In this document: positions 36,658 to 46,388 of the stretch, piece after piece | Numbering within the stretch: position 1 is the stretch's first letter | Layout: each line of letters begins with the position of its first letter | From: Bradyrhizobium icense | GTDB taxonomy: Bacteria; Pseudomonadota; Alphaproteobacteria; Rhizobiales; Xanthobacteraceae | DNA: 64,000 nt | Reading direction: 5' to 3' | Assembly (NCBI RefSeq): GCF_001693385.1 | Contig: NZ_CP016428.1 | Span: 62,001-126,000, forward strand | Program-made: the position numbers and the translations under genes | Notes under the pieces: generated by a model | What the model was told of the DNA's origin: nothing | The model's input: the letters and a program-made list of their open reading frames with translations, nothing else | Database searches by the model: none

Positions 36658-37638
36658 ATGTCGCTCGATTCGGACGTGATCGTCGATCGCCGCAGGATCC
36701 GCCGGAAGCTGACGTTCTGGCGGCTGGTGGCCGGCCTTGTCACGATCGCCGCGATCGTCACCTTTGGCGCGATCGCGACAACGCGCGGGCCGGCTGTGCT
36801 GACGCCATCGGGATCGATCGCGCGTGTCAATATCGAAGGGCTGATCCGCAGCGACCAGCAGCGCGTCCAGGCGCTGGAGCGGCTGGAGAAATCGAGCCAT
36901 GCTGCGGTTATCGTGCACATCAACTCGCCGGGCGGCACGACGGCCGGTTCCGAGCAGCTCCACGAGGCGCTGGTCCGGCTTAAGGCCAAAAAGCCGCTGG
37001 TGGTGGTGGTCGAGGGGCTGGCCGCTTCAGGCGGTTATATCGCGGCCATGGCCGCCGATCACATCGTCGCCCGGCAGAGCTCGCTGGTCGGTTCGATCGG
37101 CGTGCTGTTTCAATTTCCGAATTTCACGGAGCTGATGAAGACCGTGGGCGTCAAGGTCGAGGAGGTGAAATCCTCGCCGTTGAAGGCTGCGCCCAACGGG
37201 TTCGAGCCGACCAGTCCTGAAGCGCGCGCGGCGCTGGATGCGCTGGTGAAGGATTCCTATGCCTGGTTCCGCGGCCTGGTGAAGGAGCGACGCCGCATGG
37301 ATGACGCGCTACTCGAAAAGGTCGCAGACGGTCGCGTCTTTACCGGCCGCCAGGCGGTCGAACTGAAGCTGGTCGATCAGCTCGGCGATGAAAAAGCAGC
37401 CGTCGCGTGGCTGGTTGCCGAGAAGAAGATCAAGAGCGATCTGCCCGTGCGTGACTACAAGCTGAATCCGCAGTTTGGCGACCTGACGTTTCTGCGGGCG
37501 GCGGCCACCATCGCGTTCGATGCGCTCGGCTTGAGTTCCATCGCGCGCCAGATCGAGCAGGCTGGCGTGGCGCAGGCGGTCGACCAGCTCTCGCTCGACG
37601 GGATGCTGGCATTGTGGCGCCCCGCAGCCCCCAATTGA
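36658..37638 (+). CDS. sppA: Signal peptide peptidase SppA (short S49 form)
   Basis: The 326-residue protein has one N-terminal membrane helix (about 22-42) and a single S49 domain. The catalytic Ser is Ser124 in GLAASGGYIAAMAAD and the general-base Lys is Lys176 in VKSSPLKAAPNG, the dyad of the short SppA form. HINSPGGTTAGSEQLHEAL and GSIGVLFQFPN also fit. It degrades cleaved signal peptides in the inner membrane. It has its own start downstream of the rpsA terminator. Confidence 0.94.
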   Translation: MSLDSDVIVDRRRIRRKLTFWRLVAGLVTIAAIVTFGAIATTRGPAVLTPSGSIARVNIEGLIRSDQQRVQALERLEKSSHAAVIVHINSPGGTTAGSEQLHEALVRLKAKKPLVVVVEGLAASGGYIAAMAADHIVARQSSLVGSIGVLFQFPNFTELMKTVGVKVEEVKSSPLKAAPNGFEPTSPEARAALDALVKDSYAWFRGLVKERRRMDDALLEKVADGRVFTGRQAVELKLVDQLGDEKAAVAWLVAEKKIKSDLPVRDYKLNPQFGDLTFLRAAATIAFDALGLSSIARQIEQAGVAQAVDQLSLDGMLALWRPAAPN

Positions 37639-37684
37639 GCCGCAGCGGCTGCCTTCCGCCACGTTCTCCCGCATTGCGGGTGTT

Positions 37685-37714
37685 GTCACAAACCGCTTCC
37701 GGGCGGTTTGTCAC
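37685..37714 (+). terminator. Hairpin after sppA
   Basis: The arms GTCACAAACCGC and GCGGTTTGTCAC pair in 11 of 12 positions around a six-base loop, 47 bases after the stop. No T-tract follows; it might terminate or protect the sppA mRNA. Confidence 0.5.
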
Positions 37715-37809
37715 GCCATTTCGCGTTGCCCAAAAGTGATTTAGCGTCTTGACAGTTCAAGGCATTTTCACGGAAATGGATATCCGCACGACCCCGGATC
37801 CCAACGTCG

Positions 37810-38115
37810 ATGATCAAATCCGAACTTGTTCAGCGCATCGCCGAGCACAACCCGCACCTCTATCAGCGGGATGTGGAGAACATTGTGAACGCGATCCTCG
37901 ATGAGATCGTCGCAGCGCTAGCGCGCGGCGACCGTGTCGAGCTGCGTGGCTTCGGCGCCTTTTCGGTCAAGCATCGCCCGGCACGGGCGGGGCGCAATCC
38001 GCGCACCGGCGCCCATGTGCCGGTCGACCAGAAGAGCGTCCCGTTCTTCAAGACGGGCAAAGAAATGCGCGAGCGGCTGAACCGCGACAACGGCTCGCCC
38101 GAGGCCGGCGCGTAA
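37810..38115 (+). CDS. ihfB: Integration host factor beta subunit
   Basis: The 101-residue HU/IHF protein starts [20 protein letters not shown], has the beta-arm region [20 protein letters not shown] with the intercalating Pro, and ends [17 protein letters not shown]. It bends DNA with IhfA, and also assists sigma-54 promoters. It opens a plus-strand run with the LapA-like gene, trpFBA, accD and folC. Confidence 0.95.
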   Translation: MIKSELVQRIAEHNPHLYQRDVENIVNAILDEIVAALARGDRVELRGFGAFSVKHRPARAGRNPRTGAHVPVDQKSVPFFKTGKEMRERLNRDNGSPEAGA

Positions 38116-38180
38116 GCAATTTTTTCGATTTGTAGCCGTGTTGCGGGTCTCGTGCCCGCCTTTCTCCATCACGACGAGAG

Positions 38181-38579
38181 ATGGTCATGCGAAAGTTCTT
38201 CACGGCGCTGGTCGTCATTCCCCTCGGCCTGATCTTCGTCGTCTTTGCGGTCGCCAACCGCCATTTCGTCACGGTGTCGTTCGATCCCTTCAATTCGACC
38301 GATCCGGCGATTGCGGTGAGCATGCCGCTGTTCGTCGTGATCATCACGGTGGCCATTCTGGGGGTAGCGGCGGGCGGCGTGGCGACCTGGTTCCGCCAGC
38401 GCCACTGGCGCCGGGCGGCGCGCCACCACGAGGCGGATGCCCGCCGGGCCCGGGCGGAAGCGGCCGATTTACGGGCCGCGGCAGCGGTTTCCCGGGCCGA
38501 TCAGCAACGGCTTCCGGCGCCGTCCCAGTACGGCTTCTACGGGGCCACCGGGCGAGACAAGCAGGGCGCGACGTTGTAG
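38181..38579 (+). CDS. LapA-domain (DUF1049) inner-membrane protein
   Basis: The 132-residue protein has two membrane helices (about 4-24 and 46-70) and the LapA/YciS pattern LIFVVFAVANRHFVTVSFDP, then a charged coiled-coil-like tail (RRAARHHEADARRARAEAAD). LapA/YciS in E. coli helps LapB control LpxC and LPS levels; in this family the role is inferred. The alternative start at 38187 (MRKFFTALVV) is also possible. The location, directly after ihfB, is typical of proteobacteria. Confidence 0.85.
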   Translation: MVMRKFFTALVVIPLGLIFVVFAVANRHFVTVSFDPFNSTDPAIAVSMPLFVVIITVAILGVAAGGVATWFRQRHWRRAARHHEADARRARAEAADLRAAAAVSRADQQRLPAPSQYGFYGATGRDKQGATL

Positions 38580-38641
38580 AACCCGCCCCGTCAACTTGTT
38601 CCAATCGGCCATGGCGGCCTTAGACCCGCCCCTGAGAGACC

Positions 38642-39301
38642 ATGTCCCTGCTCGTCAAAATTTGTGGCCTGTCCACACGCGAGACGCTCGACACAGCGCT
38701 CGAGGCAGGTGCCGACATGGTGGGGTTCGTATTCTTCTCCCCGTCGCCGCGTCATCTCAGCCTCGAGACCGCGCGCGAACTCGGCCGGGAGGTCAAGGGC
38801 CGCGCCGCCAAGGTGGCATTGACTGTCGATGCCGACGACGCGACGCTTGAAAATATCGTCGAGACCCTGCGGCCGGAACTGCTGCAATTGCACGGCAAGG
38901 AAACCATCGCGCGTGTGCGCGACATCAAGGCGAAGTTCTCGCTACCGGTCATGAAGGTGATCGCGGTCGAGACCTCGGCCGATCTCGCCGCGCTGCCCGG
39001 CTATGCGAGCGTTGCCGATCGTATCCTGTTCGATGCCCGTGCGCCGAAGGGCGCCACGCGCCCCGGCGGGTTAGGGGCCGTGTTCGATTGGCACCTTCTG
39101 GAAAAGCTCGATCTCAAGCTGCCCTTCATGGTCTCGGGCGGGCTCAGCGCCGACAATGTCGCCGAGGCGGTCCGTGTCAGCCGCGCCGGCGGCGTTGATG
39201 TGTCCTCCGGCGTCGAAAGTTCGCCCGGCGTCAAGGATCCCGAGCTGATCCGCAATTTCATTCGCGCCGCGCGCGCCACCGAAGAACTGATGGTCCGATG
39301 A
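38642..39301 (+). CDS. trpF: Phosphoribosylanthranilate isomerase
   Basis: The 219-residue TIM barrel starts [20 protein letters not shown] with the catalytic Cys in KICGL; the general acid Asp is in [15 protein letters not shown], and phosphate-binding loops are [11 protein letters not shown] and [16 protein letters not shown]. It isomerises PRA to CdRP in tryptophan synthesis. The stop overlaps the trpB ATG (ATGA). Confidence 0.95.
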   Translation: MSLLVKICGLSTRETLDTALEAGADMVGFVFFSPSPRHLSLETARELGREVKGRAAKVALTVDADDATLENIVETLRPELLQLHGKETIARVRDIKAKFSLPVMKVIAVETSADLAALPGYASVADRILFDARAPKGATRPGGLGAVFDWHLLEKLDLKLPFMVSGGLSADNVAEAVRVSRAGGVDVSSGVESSPGVKDPELIRNFIRAARATEELMVR

Positions 39302-40515
39302 ATCCACGTCTTCCCAATTCCTTACGCACGGGTCCCGACGAGCGCGGGCATTTTGGCAATTTCGGCGGTCGCTTCGTCGCCGAAACGCTCATGCCGCTGA
39401 TCCTCGACCTGGAAAAAGCCTATGCGGCGGCCAAGGCCGATCCGGCATTCCAGGCTGAGATGAACGGCTATCTCAAGGACTATGTCGGCCGGCCATCACC
39501 GCTCTATTTCGCCGAGCGGCTCACCGAACATCTCGGCGGCGCCAGGATTTATCTGAAGCGCGAAGAGCTGAACCATACCGGCTCGCACAAGGTGAACAAC
39601 GTGCTCGGCCAGATCATGGTCGCGCGCCGCATGGGCAAGAAGCGCATCATCGCCGAGACAGGCGCCGGCCAGCACGGCGTCGCCACCGCGACGCTGTGCG
39701 CGCGCTTTGGTCTCGAATGCGTGGTCTATATGGGCGCGGTGGACGTCGCCCGTCAGGCGCCGAACGTGTTCCGCATGGAGATGTTGGGCGCCAAGGTCGT
39801 GCCGGTGCAGTCGGGCACGCGCACGCTGAAGGACGCGATGAACGAGGCGCTGCGCGACTGGGTTACCAACGTGCACAACACCTTCTACTGCATCGGCACG
39901 GTGGCGGGCCCGCATCCCTATCCGATGATGGTACGCGACTTCCAGTCGGTGATCGGCGAGGAAACGCGCAAGCAGATGCAGGAGGCCGAAGGCCGGTTGC
40001 CGGATTCGCTGGTCGCCTGCATCGGCGGCGGCTCCAACGCGATGGGCCTGTTTCATCCCTTCCTGGACGATCCCTCGGTCGAAATTTTTGGCGTCGAAGC
40101 GGCGGGCCATGGCCTGACGCAACTGCATGCCGCCTCGATCGCCGGCGGCCGGCCCGGCGTGCTGCACGGCAACCGCACCTATCTCTTGATGGACGATGAC
40201 GGCCAGATCCAGGACGCGCATTCGATTTCGGCGGGGCTCGACTATCCCGGCATCGGCCCGGAGCATTCCTGGCTGCACGAGACCGGCCGCGTCACCTATC
40301 TTTCCGCGACCGACGACGAAGCGCTCGCCGCCTTCATGCTGCTGTCGCGGCTGGAGGGCATTCCCCCCGCGCTGGAATCTGCGCATGCGATCGCCAAGGT
40401 CACGGAGCTCGCGCCGAAGCGGCCGAAGGAGCATCTGATGGTGGTCAATCTTTCCGGCCGTGGCGACAAGGACATTCCGCAGATCACGGAGATTCTGAAA
40501 GGCAGGAAGCAGTGA
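39298..40515 (+). CDS. trpB: Tryptophan synthase beta chain
   Basis: The 405-residue PLP enzyme has the Lys in [15 protein letters not shown], the phosphate cup [13 protein letters not shown], and [16 protein letters not shown]. It condenses indole and serine. It is coupled to trpF by ATGA and its stop overlaps the GTG start of trpA. Confidence 0.97.
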   Translation: MNPRLPNSLRTGPDERGHFGNFGGRFVAETLMPLILDLEKAYAAAKADPAFQAEMNGYLKDYVGRPSPLYFAERLTEHLGGARIYLKREELNHTGSHKVNNVLGQIMVARRMGKKRIIAETGAGQHGVATATLCARFGLECVVYMGAVDVARQAPNVFRMEMLGAKVVPVQSGTRTLKDAMNEALRDWVTNVHNTFYCIGTVAGPHPYPMMVRDFQSVIGEETRKQMQEAEGRLPDSLVACIGGGSNAMGLFHPFLDDPSVEIFGVEAAGHGLTQLHAASIAGGRPGVLHGNRTYLLMDDDGQIQDAHSISAGLDYPGIGPEHSWLHETGRVTYLSATDDEALAAFMLLSRLEGIPPALESAHAIAKVTELAPKRPKEHLMVVNLSGRGDKDIPQITEILKGRKQ

Positions 40516-41348
40516 CCACCCGCATCGACGCACGCTTTGCCGAACTCGCAAAAGAAGGCCGCTCGGCGCTGGTCACCTTCCTGATGGCCGGCGATCCCGA
40601 TCCGAAGACTTCGCTCGACATCGTCAAGGCGCTGCCCAAGGCGGGCGCCGATATCATCGAAATCGGCATGCCCTTCACCGATCCGATGGCGGACGGTCCG
40701 TCGATCCAGGCTGCGGGCCTGCGCGCGCTCAAGGGCGGCATGACCCTTAAGAAGACGCTCGAAATGGTGCGCGGTTTCCGCAAGGAGGACGACACCACGC
40801 CGCTGGTGCTGATGGGTTATTACAATCCGATCTATATTTATGGAGTCGACAAGTTCCTTAACGACGCCAGGACCGCCGGCGTCGATGGCCTGATCATCGT
40901 CGACCTGCCGCCGGAGGAGGACGATGAGCTCTGCATTCCCGCGCTGAAGGCCGGGCTCAACTTCATTCGCCTGGCGACTCCCACAACTGACGACAAACGC
41001 CTGCCCGCCGTGCTCGCGAACACCTCCGGCTTTGTCTACTACGTCTCGATCACCGGCATCACCGGCGCCGCGGCGGCCGATTCGAAGGTGGTCGGCGATG
41101 CGGTGGCCCGTATCAAACGCCACACCAAGCTTCCGGTGTGCGTCGGCTTCGGCATACGCACCCCGCAGGCGGCGCGCAGGATTGCCGAGAAGGCCAATGG
41201 CGTCGTGGTCGGCACCGCCCTGGTCGATGCCTTGCGCGACAGCCTCGACACCCAGGGGCAGGCGACCACCAAGACGGTGGCTGCCGTGGCCGATCTCGTG
41301 GCATCGCTGGCGCAGGGCGTCCGGGGCGCGAAGCAGGCCGCGGAATAA
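40512..41348 (+). CDS. trpA: Tryptophan synthase alpha chain
   Basis: The 278-residue TIM barrel has [20 protein letters not shown], the catalytic Glu in [17 protein letters not shown], and Asp in [13 protein letters not shown]. It splits indole-glycerol-phosphate and channels indole to TrpB. The start is GTG (40512) inside the trpB stop, GTGA. Confidence 0.96.
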   Translation: MTTRIDARFAELAKEGRSALVTFLMAGDPDPKTSLDIVKALPKAGADIIEIGMPFTDPMADGPSIQAAGLRALKGGMTLKKTLEMVRGFRKEDDTTPLVLMGYYNPIYIYGVDKFLNDARTAGVDGLIIVDLPPEEDDELCIPALKAGLNFIRLATPTTDDKRLPAVLANTSGFVYYVSITGITGAAAADSKVVGDAVARIKRHTKLPVCVGFGIRTPQAARRIAEKANGVVVGTALVDALRDSLDTQGQATTKTVAAVADLVASLAQGVRGAKQAAE

Positions 41349-41450
41349 GCCACAATTTGCGTGGAAATAGGCGTTAACCGCGGCTTGCCGGATTCAGGCC
41401 AGGCCGCCATATATCCAGTCAATGCGTCTAGCCGCATTTCGGAGCGAACC

Positions 41451-42392
41451 ATGAATTGGCTCACCAATGTCGTCCGGCCGAAAATCCGCAACATCCTGCG
41501 TCGCGAGACGCCGGAGAATTTGTGGATCAAGTGCCCGGATTCCGGGCAGCTTGTGTTCTACAAGGACGTCGAGGCCAACCAGTTCGTCATCCCCGGTTCG
41601 AACTACCACATGCGCATGGGCGCGGTGGCGCGGCTGAAGTCGATCTTCGACAACGAGACTTGGTACGACATCGCGTTGCCCGAGGTCACGGCCGATCCTC
41701 TGAAGTTTCGCGACGAGCGCAAATACGCGGACCGCATCAAGGACGCGCGCGCCAAGACCGGGCTGAACGACGCCATCAAGGTCGGCTACGGCAAACTCGA
41801 GGGCGCCGGCGTCGTCATCGCGGTGCAGGATTTCGATTTCATGGGCGGTTCGCTCGGCATGGCCGCGGGCGAAGCGATCGTGCGCGGGCTCGAGCTTGCG
41901 GTTGAAAAGAAGTCGCCGTTCATCGTGTTCGCGGCCTCCGGCGGGGCGCGCATGCAGGAAGGCATCCTGTCGCTGATGCAGATGCCGCGTACTACCGTCG
42001 GCGTGCAGATGCTGCGGGAAGCGAAACTGCCCTACATCGTGGTGCTGACCAATCCGACCACCGGCGGCGTCACCGCATCCTACGCCATGCTGGGCGACGT
42101 GCAGATCGCCGAGCCCGGCGCCCTGATCGGCTTTGCCGGCGCGCGCGTGATCGAACAGACAATCCGTGAAAAACTGCCGGAAGGTTTCCAGCGCGCCGAA
42201 TATCTGCTCGACCACGGCATGATCGACATGGTCGTGCATCGCCACGAGATGCGTTCGACGCTGGCGCGGCTGTGCCGTCTCCTGACCAGATCGCCGCCGC
42301 TCGAAGCAGCCTCGAAGCCTTTGCCGCAGGTCACGGACCCCGTCCAGATCGTCTCAAGCCCGGAAGCCGTGCCGGCTGCGCCCCACGCGTGA
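41451..42392 (+). CDS. accD: Acetyl-CoA carboxylase carboxyltransferase beta subunit, zinc finger degenerate
   Basis: The 313-residue protein is a crotonase-fold carboxyltransferase beta chain with [35 protein letters not shown] and [21 protein letters not shown]. It makes malonyl-CoA with AccA. The N-terminal C4 zinc ribbon is mostly lost: the first Cys remains at residue 28 (IKCPDSGQ), but the other three positions are Ser31, Ile47 and Ser50 ([11 protein letters not shown]). The ATG at 41451 gives [16 protein letters not shown]; an upstream frame to 41361 has no support. It lies between trpA and folC, a conserved order. Confidence 0.95.
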   Translation: MNWLTNVVRPKIRNILRRETPENLWIKCPDSGQLVFYKDVEANQFVIPGSNYHMRMGAVARLKSIFDNETWYDIALPEVTADPLKFRDERKYADRIKDARAKTGLNDAIKVGYGKLEGAGVVIAVQDFDFMGGSLGMAAGEAIVRGLELAVEKKSPFIVFAASGGARMQEGILSLMQMPRTTVGVQMLREAKLPYIVVLTNPTTGGVTASYAMLGDVQIAEPGALIGFAGARVIEQTIREKLPEGFQRAEYLLDHGMIDMVVHRHEMRSTLARLCRLLTRSPPLEAASKPLPQVTDPVQIVSSPEAVPAAPHA

Positions 42393-43729
42393 ACCTGCCT
42401 GCCGCCAGACCCCAGCCGCTCGGTGAGTTGATCGCGCGGCTGTCTGCCTTGCATCCGAAGCGGATCGACCTCAGCCTCGATCGGATGCACCGCCTGCTGG
42501 CGCGGCTCGATCATCCCGAACGGCTGCTGCCGCCGGTGATCCATGTCGCCGGCACCAATGGCAAGGGCTCTACCATCGCTTATCTGCGCGCGATACTGGA
42601 GGCCGCAGGCCTGCGCGTGCACGTCTTCACATCGCCTTACCTGGTCAGGATCAACGAATGCTTCCGTCTCGGCGAGAAGGGCGGCGGCCGGCTGGCTGAT
42701 GATGGTGAGTTGCGCCGGGTGCTGGAGCATTGCGAGCAGGTCAACGCGGGCGATCCGATCACGATTTTCGAGATGGAGACCGCGGCGGCGTTTTGCCTGT
42801 TCGCAGAGCATGACGCCGATGTCGTGCTGCTGGAAACGGGTCTCGGCGGCAGGTTAGATGCCACCAACGTCATCGATCGCCCGATTGCTGTCGTCATCAC
42901 GCCGGTCAGCATGGACCACACCGAATTTCTCGGTAACTCGCTGACGGTGATCGCCGGCGAGAAAGCCGCCATCGTCAAGCGCGGCGCGCCGGTGATCTGC
43001 GCCGAGCAGGCGCCGGAGGCAATGGCGGTGATCGAGGCGCAGGCCAACCGCATGCGCGCGCCGTTGCACGCGGCCGGGCAGCAATGGCATGTCGGCGTCG
43101 AGCGCGGGCGGCTGGTCTATCAGGACGAGCGCGGCCTGATGGATCTTGCGGCGCCAAAGCTGTTCGGGCGGCATCAATTCGATAATGCGGGCCTTGCCAT
43201 CGCGACGCTGCGCGCGATCGAGGCGTTCCGGATCGGGATGGGCGCATTCGAGGCCGGCATCGTTGGCGCCGAATGGCCGGCGCGCATGCAGCGCCTGGTT
43301 TCGGGCGCGCTGGTCGATCAGGGCCCGAAGGGGTGCGAGATCTGGCTCGACGGCGGACACAACGCCGAAGGCGGCCGCGTTGCCGCTGCGGCGCTCGGCG
43401 ATCTCGAAGAGCGGGTGTCGCGGCCCTTGGTGGTGATCGCGGGCATGATGGCGAACAAGGATGCCGGCGCGTTTCTGGCCAATTTCGCAGGACTGACGCG
43501 GCACATCGTGGCGGTGTCGATTCCCGGGCGCGACAATGCGATGCCGCCGGACCGGCTGGCGGATGCGGCGCGCGCGCTCGGCATGCGCGTTGAAAATGCG
43601 GCAAGTGTCGAAGCCGCGCTGCACGCGCTGGCGCGTCTCGCTTACGAAGTGCCGCCGCGGATTCTGATTACCGGCTCGCTCTACCTCGCCGGCCACGTGC
43701 TCGCCATCAACGGCACGCCGCCGGCCTAG
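42389..43729 (+). CDS. folC: Folylpolyglutamate / dihydrofolate synthase
   Basis: The 446-residue Mur-ligase-like enzyme has the P-loop [15 protein letters not shown], then [30 protein letters not shown] and [16 protein letters not shown]. It adds glutamates to folates. I chose the GTG at 42389, which overlaps the accD stop (GTGA) and gives [20 protein letters not shown] as N-terminus; the frame upstream to 42272 lies inside accD. Confidence 0.95.
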   Translation: MNLPAARPQPLGELIARLSALHPKRIDLSLDRMHRLLARLDHPERLLPPVIHVAGTNGKGSTIAYLRAILEAAGLRVHVFTSPYLVRINECFRLGEKGGGRLADDGELRRVLEHCEQVNAGDPITIFEMETAAAFCLFAEHDADVVLLETGLGGRLDATNVIDRPIAVVITPVSMDHTEFLGNSLTVIAGEKAAIVKRGAPVICAEQAPEAMAVIEAQANRMRAPLHAAGQQWHVGVERGRLVYQDERGLMDLAAPKLFGRHQFDNAGLAIATLRAIEAFRIGMGAFEAGIVGAEWPARMQRLVSGALVDQGPKGCEIWLDGGHNAEGGRVAAAALGDLEERVSRPLVVIAGMMANKDAGAFLANFAGLTRHIVAVSIPGRDNAMPPDRLADAARALGMRVENAASVEAALHALARLAYEVPPRILITGSLYLAGHVLAINGTPPA

Positions 43730-43749
43730 TGTCCCACAAAATTAAATGA

Positions 43750-43771
43750 CCGCTGGAATTGCTTCCAGCGG
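43750..43771 (+). terminator. Hairpin after folC
   Basis: Nine-bp stem CCGCTGGAA / TTCCAGCGG with a TTGC loop, 20 bases after the stop and without a T-run. The remaining 213 bases before the next gene hold nothing recognisable. Confidence 0.6.
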
Positions 43772-43984
43772 CCGCCCGGGAAGAAATATCGATTGCTTAT
43801 GAACTAGCCAGCCCCGGTGTTTGCAAATTCTAGCCAACTCGCTTTGACGCTGCGAGTCGGAACCCAAGCTCCGCAATAGAAGTAAGCATAATGTTGCAGG
43901 CTGGTTTCACCCAAATGAGGTAGATGGCGCAGCATCGTTCTTGCAAGGCCGTACGACGATCACCTGCCAAAAGCTGGACTCCCC

Positions 43985-44725
43985 ATGCGTTTTGCCGCCC
44001 TTGCCGACGTGCACGGAAACTATCTCGCCCTGGAAGCCGTGCTGGCCGACATCCGCGCGGAAGGAATTGGCGATATCGTCAATCTCGGCGACATGGCGAG
44101 CGGTCCGCTTGATGCGCGGCTCACCATGGATGCGCTGATGGCGCTCGACGCCGTTCACGTACTCGGCAATCATGACCGCTATCTGATCGACCGGCCACCG
44201 GAGAAGATGGGATCATGGGACCGGCCGGCGCACGCGCAGCTCGAAGAGCGCCATCTCGATTGGCTTCGCGCGGTGCCGAAGACGGCCGTGTTTCGCGATC
44301 GGGTCTTCCTCTGCCATGCCACCCCTGAGCATGACGAGGTCTACTGGCTGGAAACGGTGTTGCCCGACGGCACCGTGCGAATGTCATCGCTGGATCAAAT
44401 CGAGGAGCGCGGGCGGGGCGTCACGCAGTCCCTGATCCTATGCGCGCACACCCATCTTGCCCGCGCGGTCAGGCTTCGCGATGGTCGATTGATCGTCAAC
44501 CCCGGCAGCGTCGGCTCGCCCGGCTATCGCGACGTGTATCCCTTTCCGCATGTCGTCGAAGCCGGCACGCCGGATGCGCGCTATGCTATCCTCGAACTTG
44601 CTGATGGCGCCTGGCGCGTCACCTTCCGCCATGTGCCGTATGATCACGAAGCGATGGCCGCGCTGGCGCGACAGAACGGTCAGGCAGAACTCGCGAACGC
44701 GCTGGCGACAGGATGGATCAGATAA
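43985..44725 (+). CDS. Metallophosphoesterase (YfcE/MJ0936-like)
   Basis: The 246-residue protein shows the calcineurin-like metal motifs in order: ADVHGNYLALEAVL, VNLGDMASGP, LGNHDRYL, CHATPEHDE and CAHTHLARAVRL, plus VNPGSVGSPGYRD. It is a cytoplasmic phosphodiesterase/phosphatase of unknown substrate. The ATG at 43985 starts MRFAALADVHGN. It stands alone. Confidence 0.92.
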   Translation: MRFAALADVHGNYLALEAVLADIRAEGIGDIVNLGDMASGPLDARLTMDALMALDAVHVLGNHDRYLIDRPPEKMGSWDRPAHAQLEERHLDWLRAVPKTAVFRDRVFLCHATPEHDEVYWLETVLPDGTVRMSSLDQIEERGRGVTQSLILCAHTHLARAVRLRDGRLIVNPGSVGSPGYRDVYPFPHVVEAGTPDARYAILELADGAWRVTFRHVPYDHEAMAALARQNGQAELANALATGWIR

Positions 44726-44734
44726 GCGATGCCT

Positions 44735-44805
44735 GTAGCCCGGATGGAGCGAAGCGAAATCCGGATTCGCGCCGCAAACACAGACCCGCTTCGCTTCACC
44801 CGGGC
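44735..44805. repeat. Intergenic repeat (GTAGCCCGGATGGAGCGAAGC type)
   Basis: It starts GTAGCCCGGATGGAGCGAAG, contains AATCCGGATTCGC, and ends CGCTTCACCCGGGC, so the ends can pair. Elements with this start are common in proteobacterial intergenic DNA. It separates the phosphoesterase from the convergent ligase gene. Confidence 0.7.
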
Positions 44806-44815
44806 GACGCCCGCT

Positions 44816-45898
44816 TCACTTCAGCAGCTTGATCGGGTCGGCAGCTTTCTGCTTGAGCTGATCGAAGGTGCATTGCCGCGGGGCCTTGTCAGGCCGCCAG
44901 CGCAGGATGGAGGTGCCGTGGCGGAATCGCCCGCCGCTGAAATGATCGTAGCAAATCTCGATCACGAGCTTTGGTTTCAGCGGACACCACTTTGCCGATC
45001 GCTCGGTCGACCACCGGCTCAGCCCGCCCGGCGCATTGCCGGTGAAGCCGGGCGGCGCGATCAGCCGTTCGAGCCGATATGTCAGCGCCGGTCTGTCCGC
45101 CTGCTTGATCGCGGAGGTGAAGCCGACATGATGCAGGCGACCCTCATCGTCATAGAGGCCGAGCAGCAGCGAGCCGACGACCCTGCGGTTCGCGATTTTA
45201 TTGGTGGCGTAACGGAAGCCGCCGACGACGCAATCGGCGCTGCGGAACTTCTTGATCTTCTGCATGCCGTCGCGGTTGCCGGCCTGATACGGCAGGTCGA
45301 CGCGCTTGGCGATTACGCCATCTGAACCGCCGCCGGCTTGCTTGAGCCATTTCTGGGCGGTGGTGTAGCTCGTGCTGACCGGAGACAAGCGAAACGTCGG
45401 ACTGGATTTGAACTGCGCTTTCGCAAATGCTTCCAGCGCCGGCCGGCGCATCTGCAAAGGCGATGCGGCGAGCTTCTTGTCCGCGGCGGTCGCCAGCAGG
45501 TCGAAGGCGATAAACAGCGCCGGCGTCTCTTCCGATAGCTTTTTCACCCGGCTCGCGGCGGGATGTATCCGCTGCAGCAGATCGTCGAACGAAAACGCCT
45601 TGCCATGCGGCACGACGATTTCGCCGTCGAGCAGGAAGCTGGTCGCCTTCAATGCAAGCGCGGCGCGAACCAGTTCGGGAAAATAGCGGGCGAGATCCTC
45701 GCCGGACTTGGAGCGAAGGTCGACCAGATCTCCCTGGCGCGACAGCAGGCAACGAAAGCCGTCCCATTTCGGCTCGTACTGCCATTCCGCGCCGCGCGGG
45801 ATGACATCGACCGAGCGGGCCTCCATTGCCGCAAGGGGGGCGGGGCGCCGACGAGCCTTTCCGGACGGCAGGCTCAAGAACCCTTCAACGCGAGACAT
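44816..45898 (-). CDS. ATP-dependent DNA ligase (LigC-like, single-module)
   Basis: The 360-residue ligase has the nucleotidyl-lysine motif EPKWDGFRC (Lys44), motif III LRSKSGEDL / FLLDGEIVV, FIAFDLLA, motif IV SDGVIAKRVDLPY and motif V KIKKFRSADCVVGG, followed by an OB-fold domain with WRPDKAPRQC. There is no polymerase or phosphoesterase module, so it is a LigC-type enzyme rather than full LigD. It would seal nicks in repair, possibly base excision repair. No ku gene lies near. Confidence 0.9.
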   Translation of the reverse strand: MSRVEGFLSLPSGKARRRPAPLAAMEARSVDVIPRGAEWQYEPKWDGFRCLLSRQGDLVDLRSKSGEDLARYFPELVRAALALKATSFLLDGEIVVPHGKAFSFDDLLQRIHPAASRVKKLSEETPALFIAFDLLATAADKKLAASPLQMRRPALEAFAKAQFKSSPTFRLSPVSTSYTTAQKWLKQAGGGSDGVIAKRVDLPYQAGNRDGMQKIKKFRSADCVVGGFRYATNKIANRRVVGSLLLGLYDDEGRLHHVGFTSAIKQADRPALTYRLERLIAPPGFTGNAPGGLSRWSTERSAKWCPLKPKLVIEICYDHFSGGRFRHGTSILRWRPDKAPRQCTFDQLKQKAADPIKLLK

Positions 45899-45966
45899 AC
45901 CGTCTCAACGCAAACGGCCGGCTATTCGCCGGCCGTTGTCGAAAATTTATTGTCCGAAGACGGCGA

Positions 45967-46287
45967 TCAGACCGCCGCGGTGATCCACTGCTGCAGCTTC
46001 GCCTTTGGCGCGGCGCCGACCTGGCGGGAGGCCATCTCGCCGCCCTTGAAGATCATCAGGGTCGGAATCGACATCACGCCGTATTTCGAGGCCGTCTTCG
46101 GGCTCTCGTCGACGTTCAGCTTCACGATCTTGACCTTGTCGCCCATCGCGCCGGAAATCTCGTCGAGCGCAGGCGCGATCATGCGGCAGGGGCCGCACCA
46201 TTCGGCCCAGAAATCGACGACCACCGGCCCGGTCGCCTTGAGCACTTCGGCTTCGAAATCGGCGTCAGAAACCTTGCCAACGGCCAT
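45967..46287 (-). CDS. trxA: Thioredoxin 1
   Basis: The 106-residue thioredoxin has the active site WAEWCGPCRMIAP (Cys31, Cys34), the cis-Pro in SIPTLMIFKGG, and normal length. It is the general cytoplasmic disulfide reductase. It follows addA on the same strand, a common alphaproteobacterial order. Confidence 0.96.
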   Translation of the reverse strand: MAVGKVSDADFEAEVLKATGPVVVDFWAEWCGPCRMIAPALDEISGAMGDKVKIVKLNVDESPKTASKYGVMSIPTLMIFKGGEMASRQVGAAPKAKLQQWITAAV

Positions 46288-46388
46288 CGGAATTACCTCT
46301 CGGTTAGAAATTAAGGGGCGCGGTCAAGAATCGCGCCCGGGATGATAGTGGCAAACCTATGAACGCGCTTCCGCCGGGTCAAGCGCGG

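Noticed and set aside
34614..36989. 791-codon open frame antisense to rpsA and sppA
   Set aside because: It spans two well-supported genes and a terminator on the other strand; its composition is that of an antisense frame.
37749..37777. TTGACA upstream of ihfB as a promoter -35 box
   Set aside because: At 16-18 bases downstream there is no acceptable -10 box.
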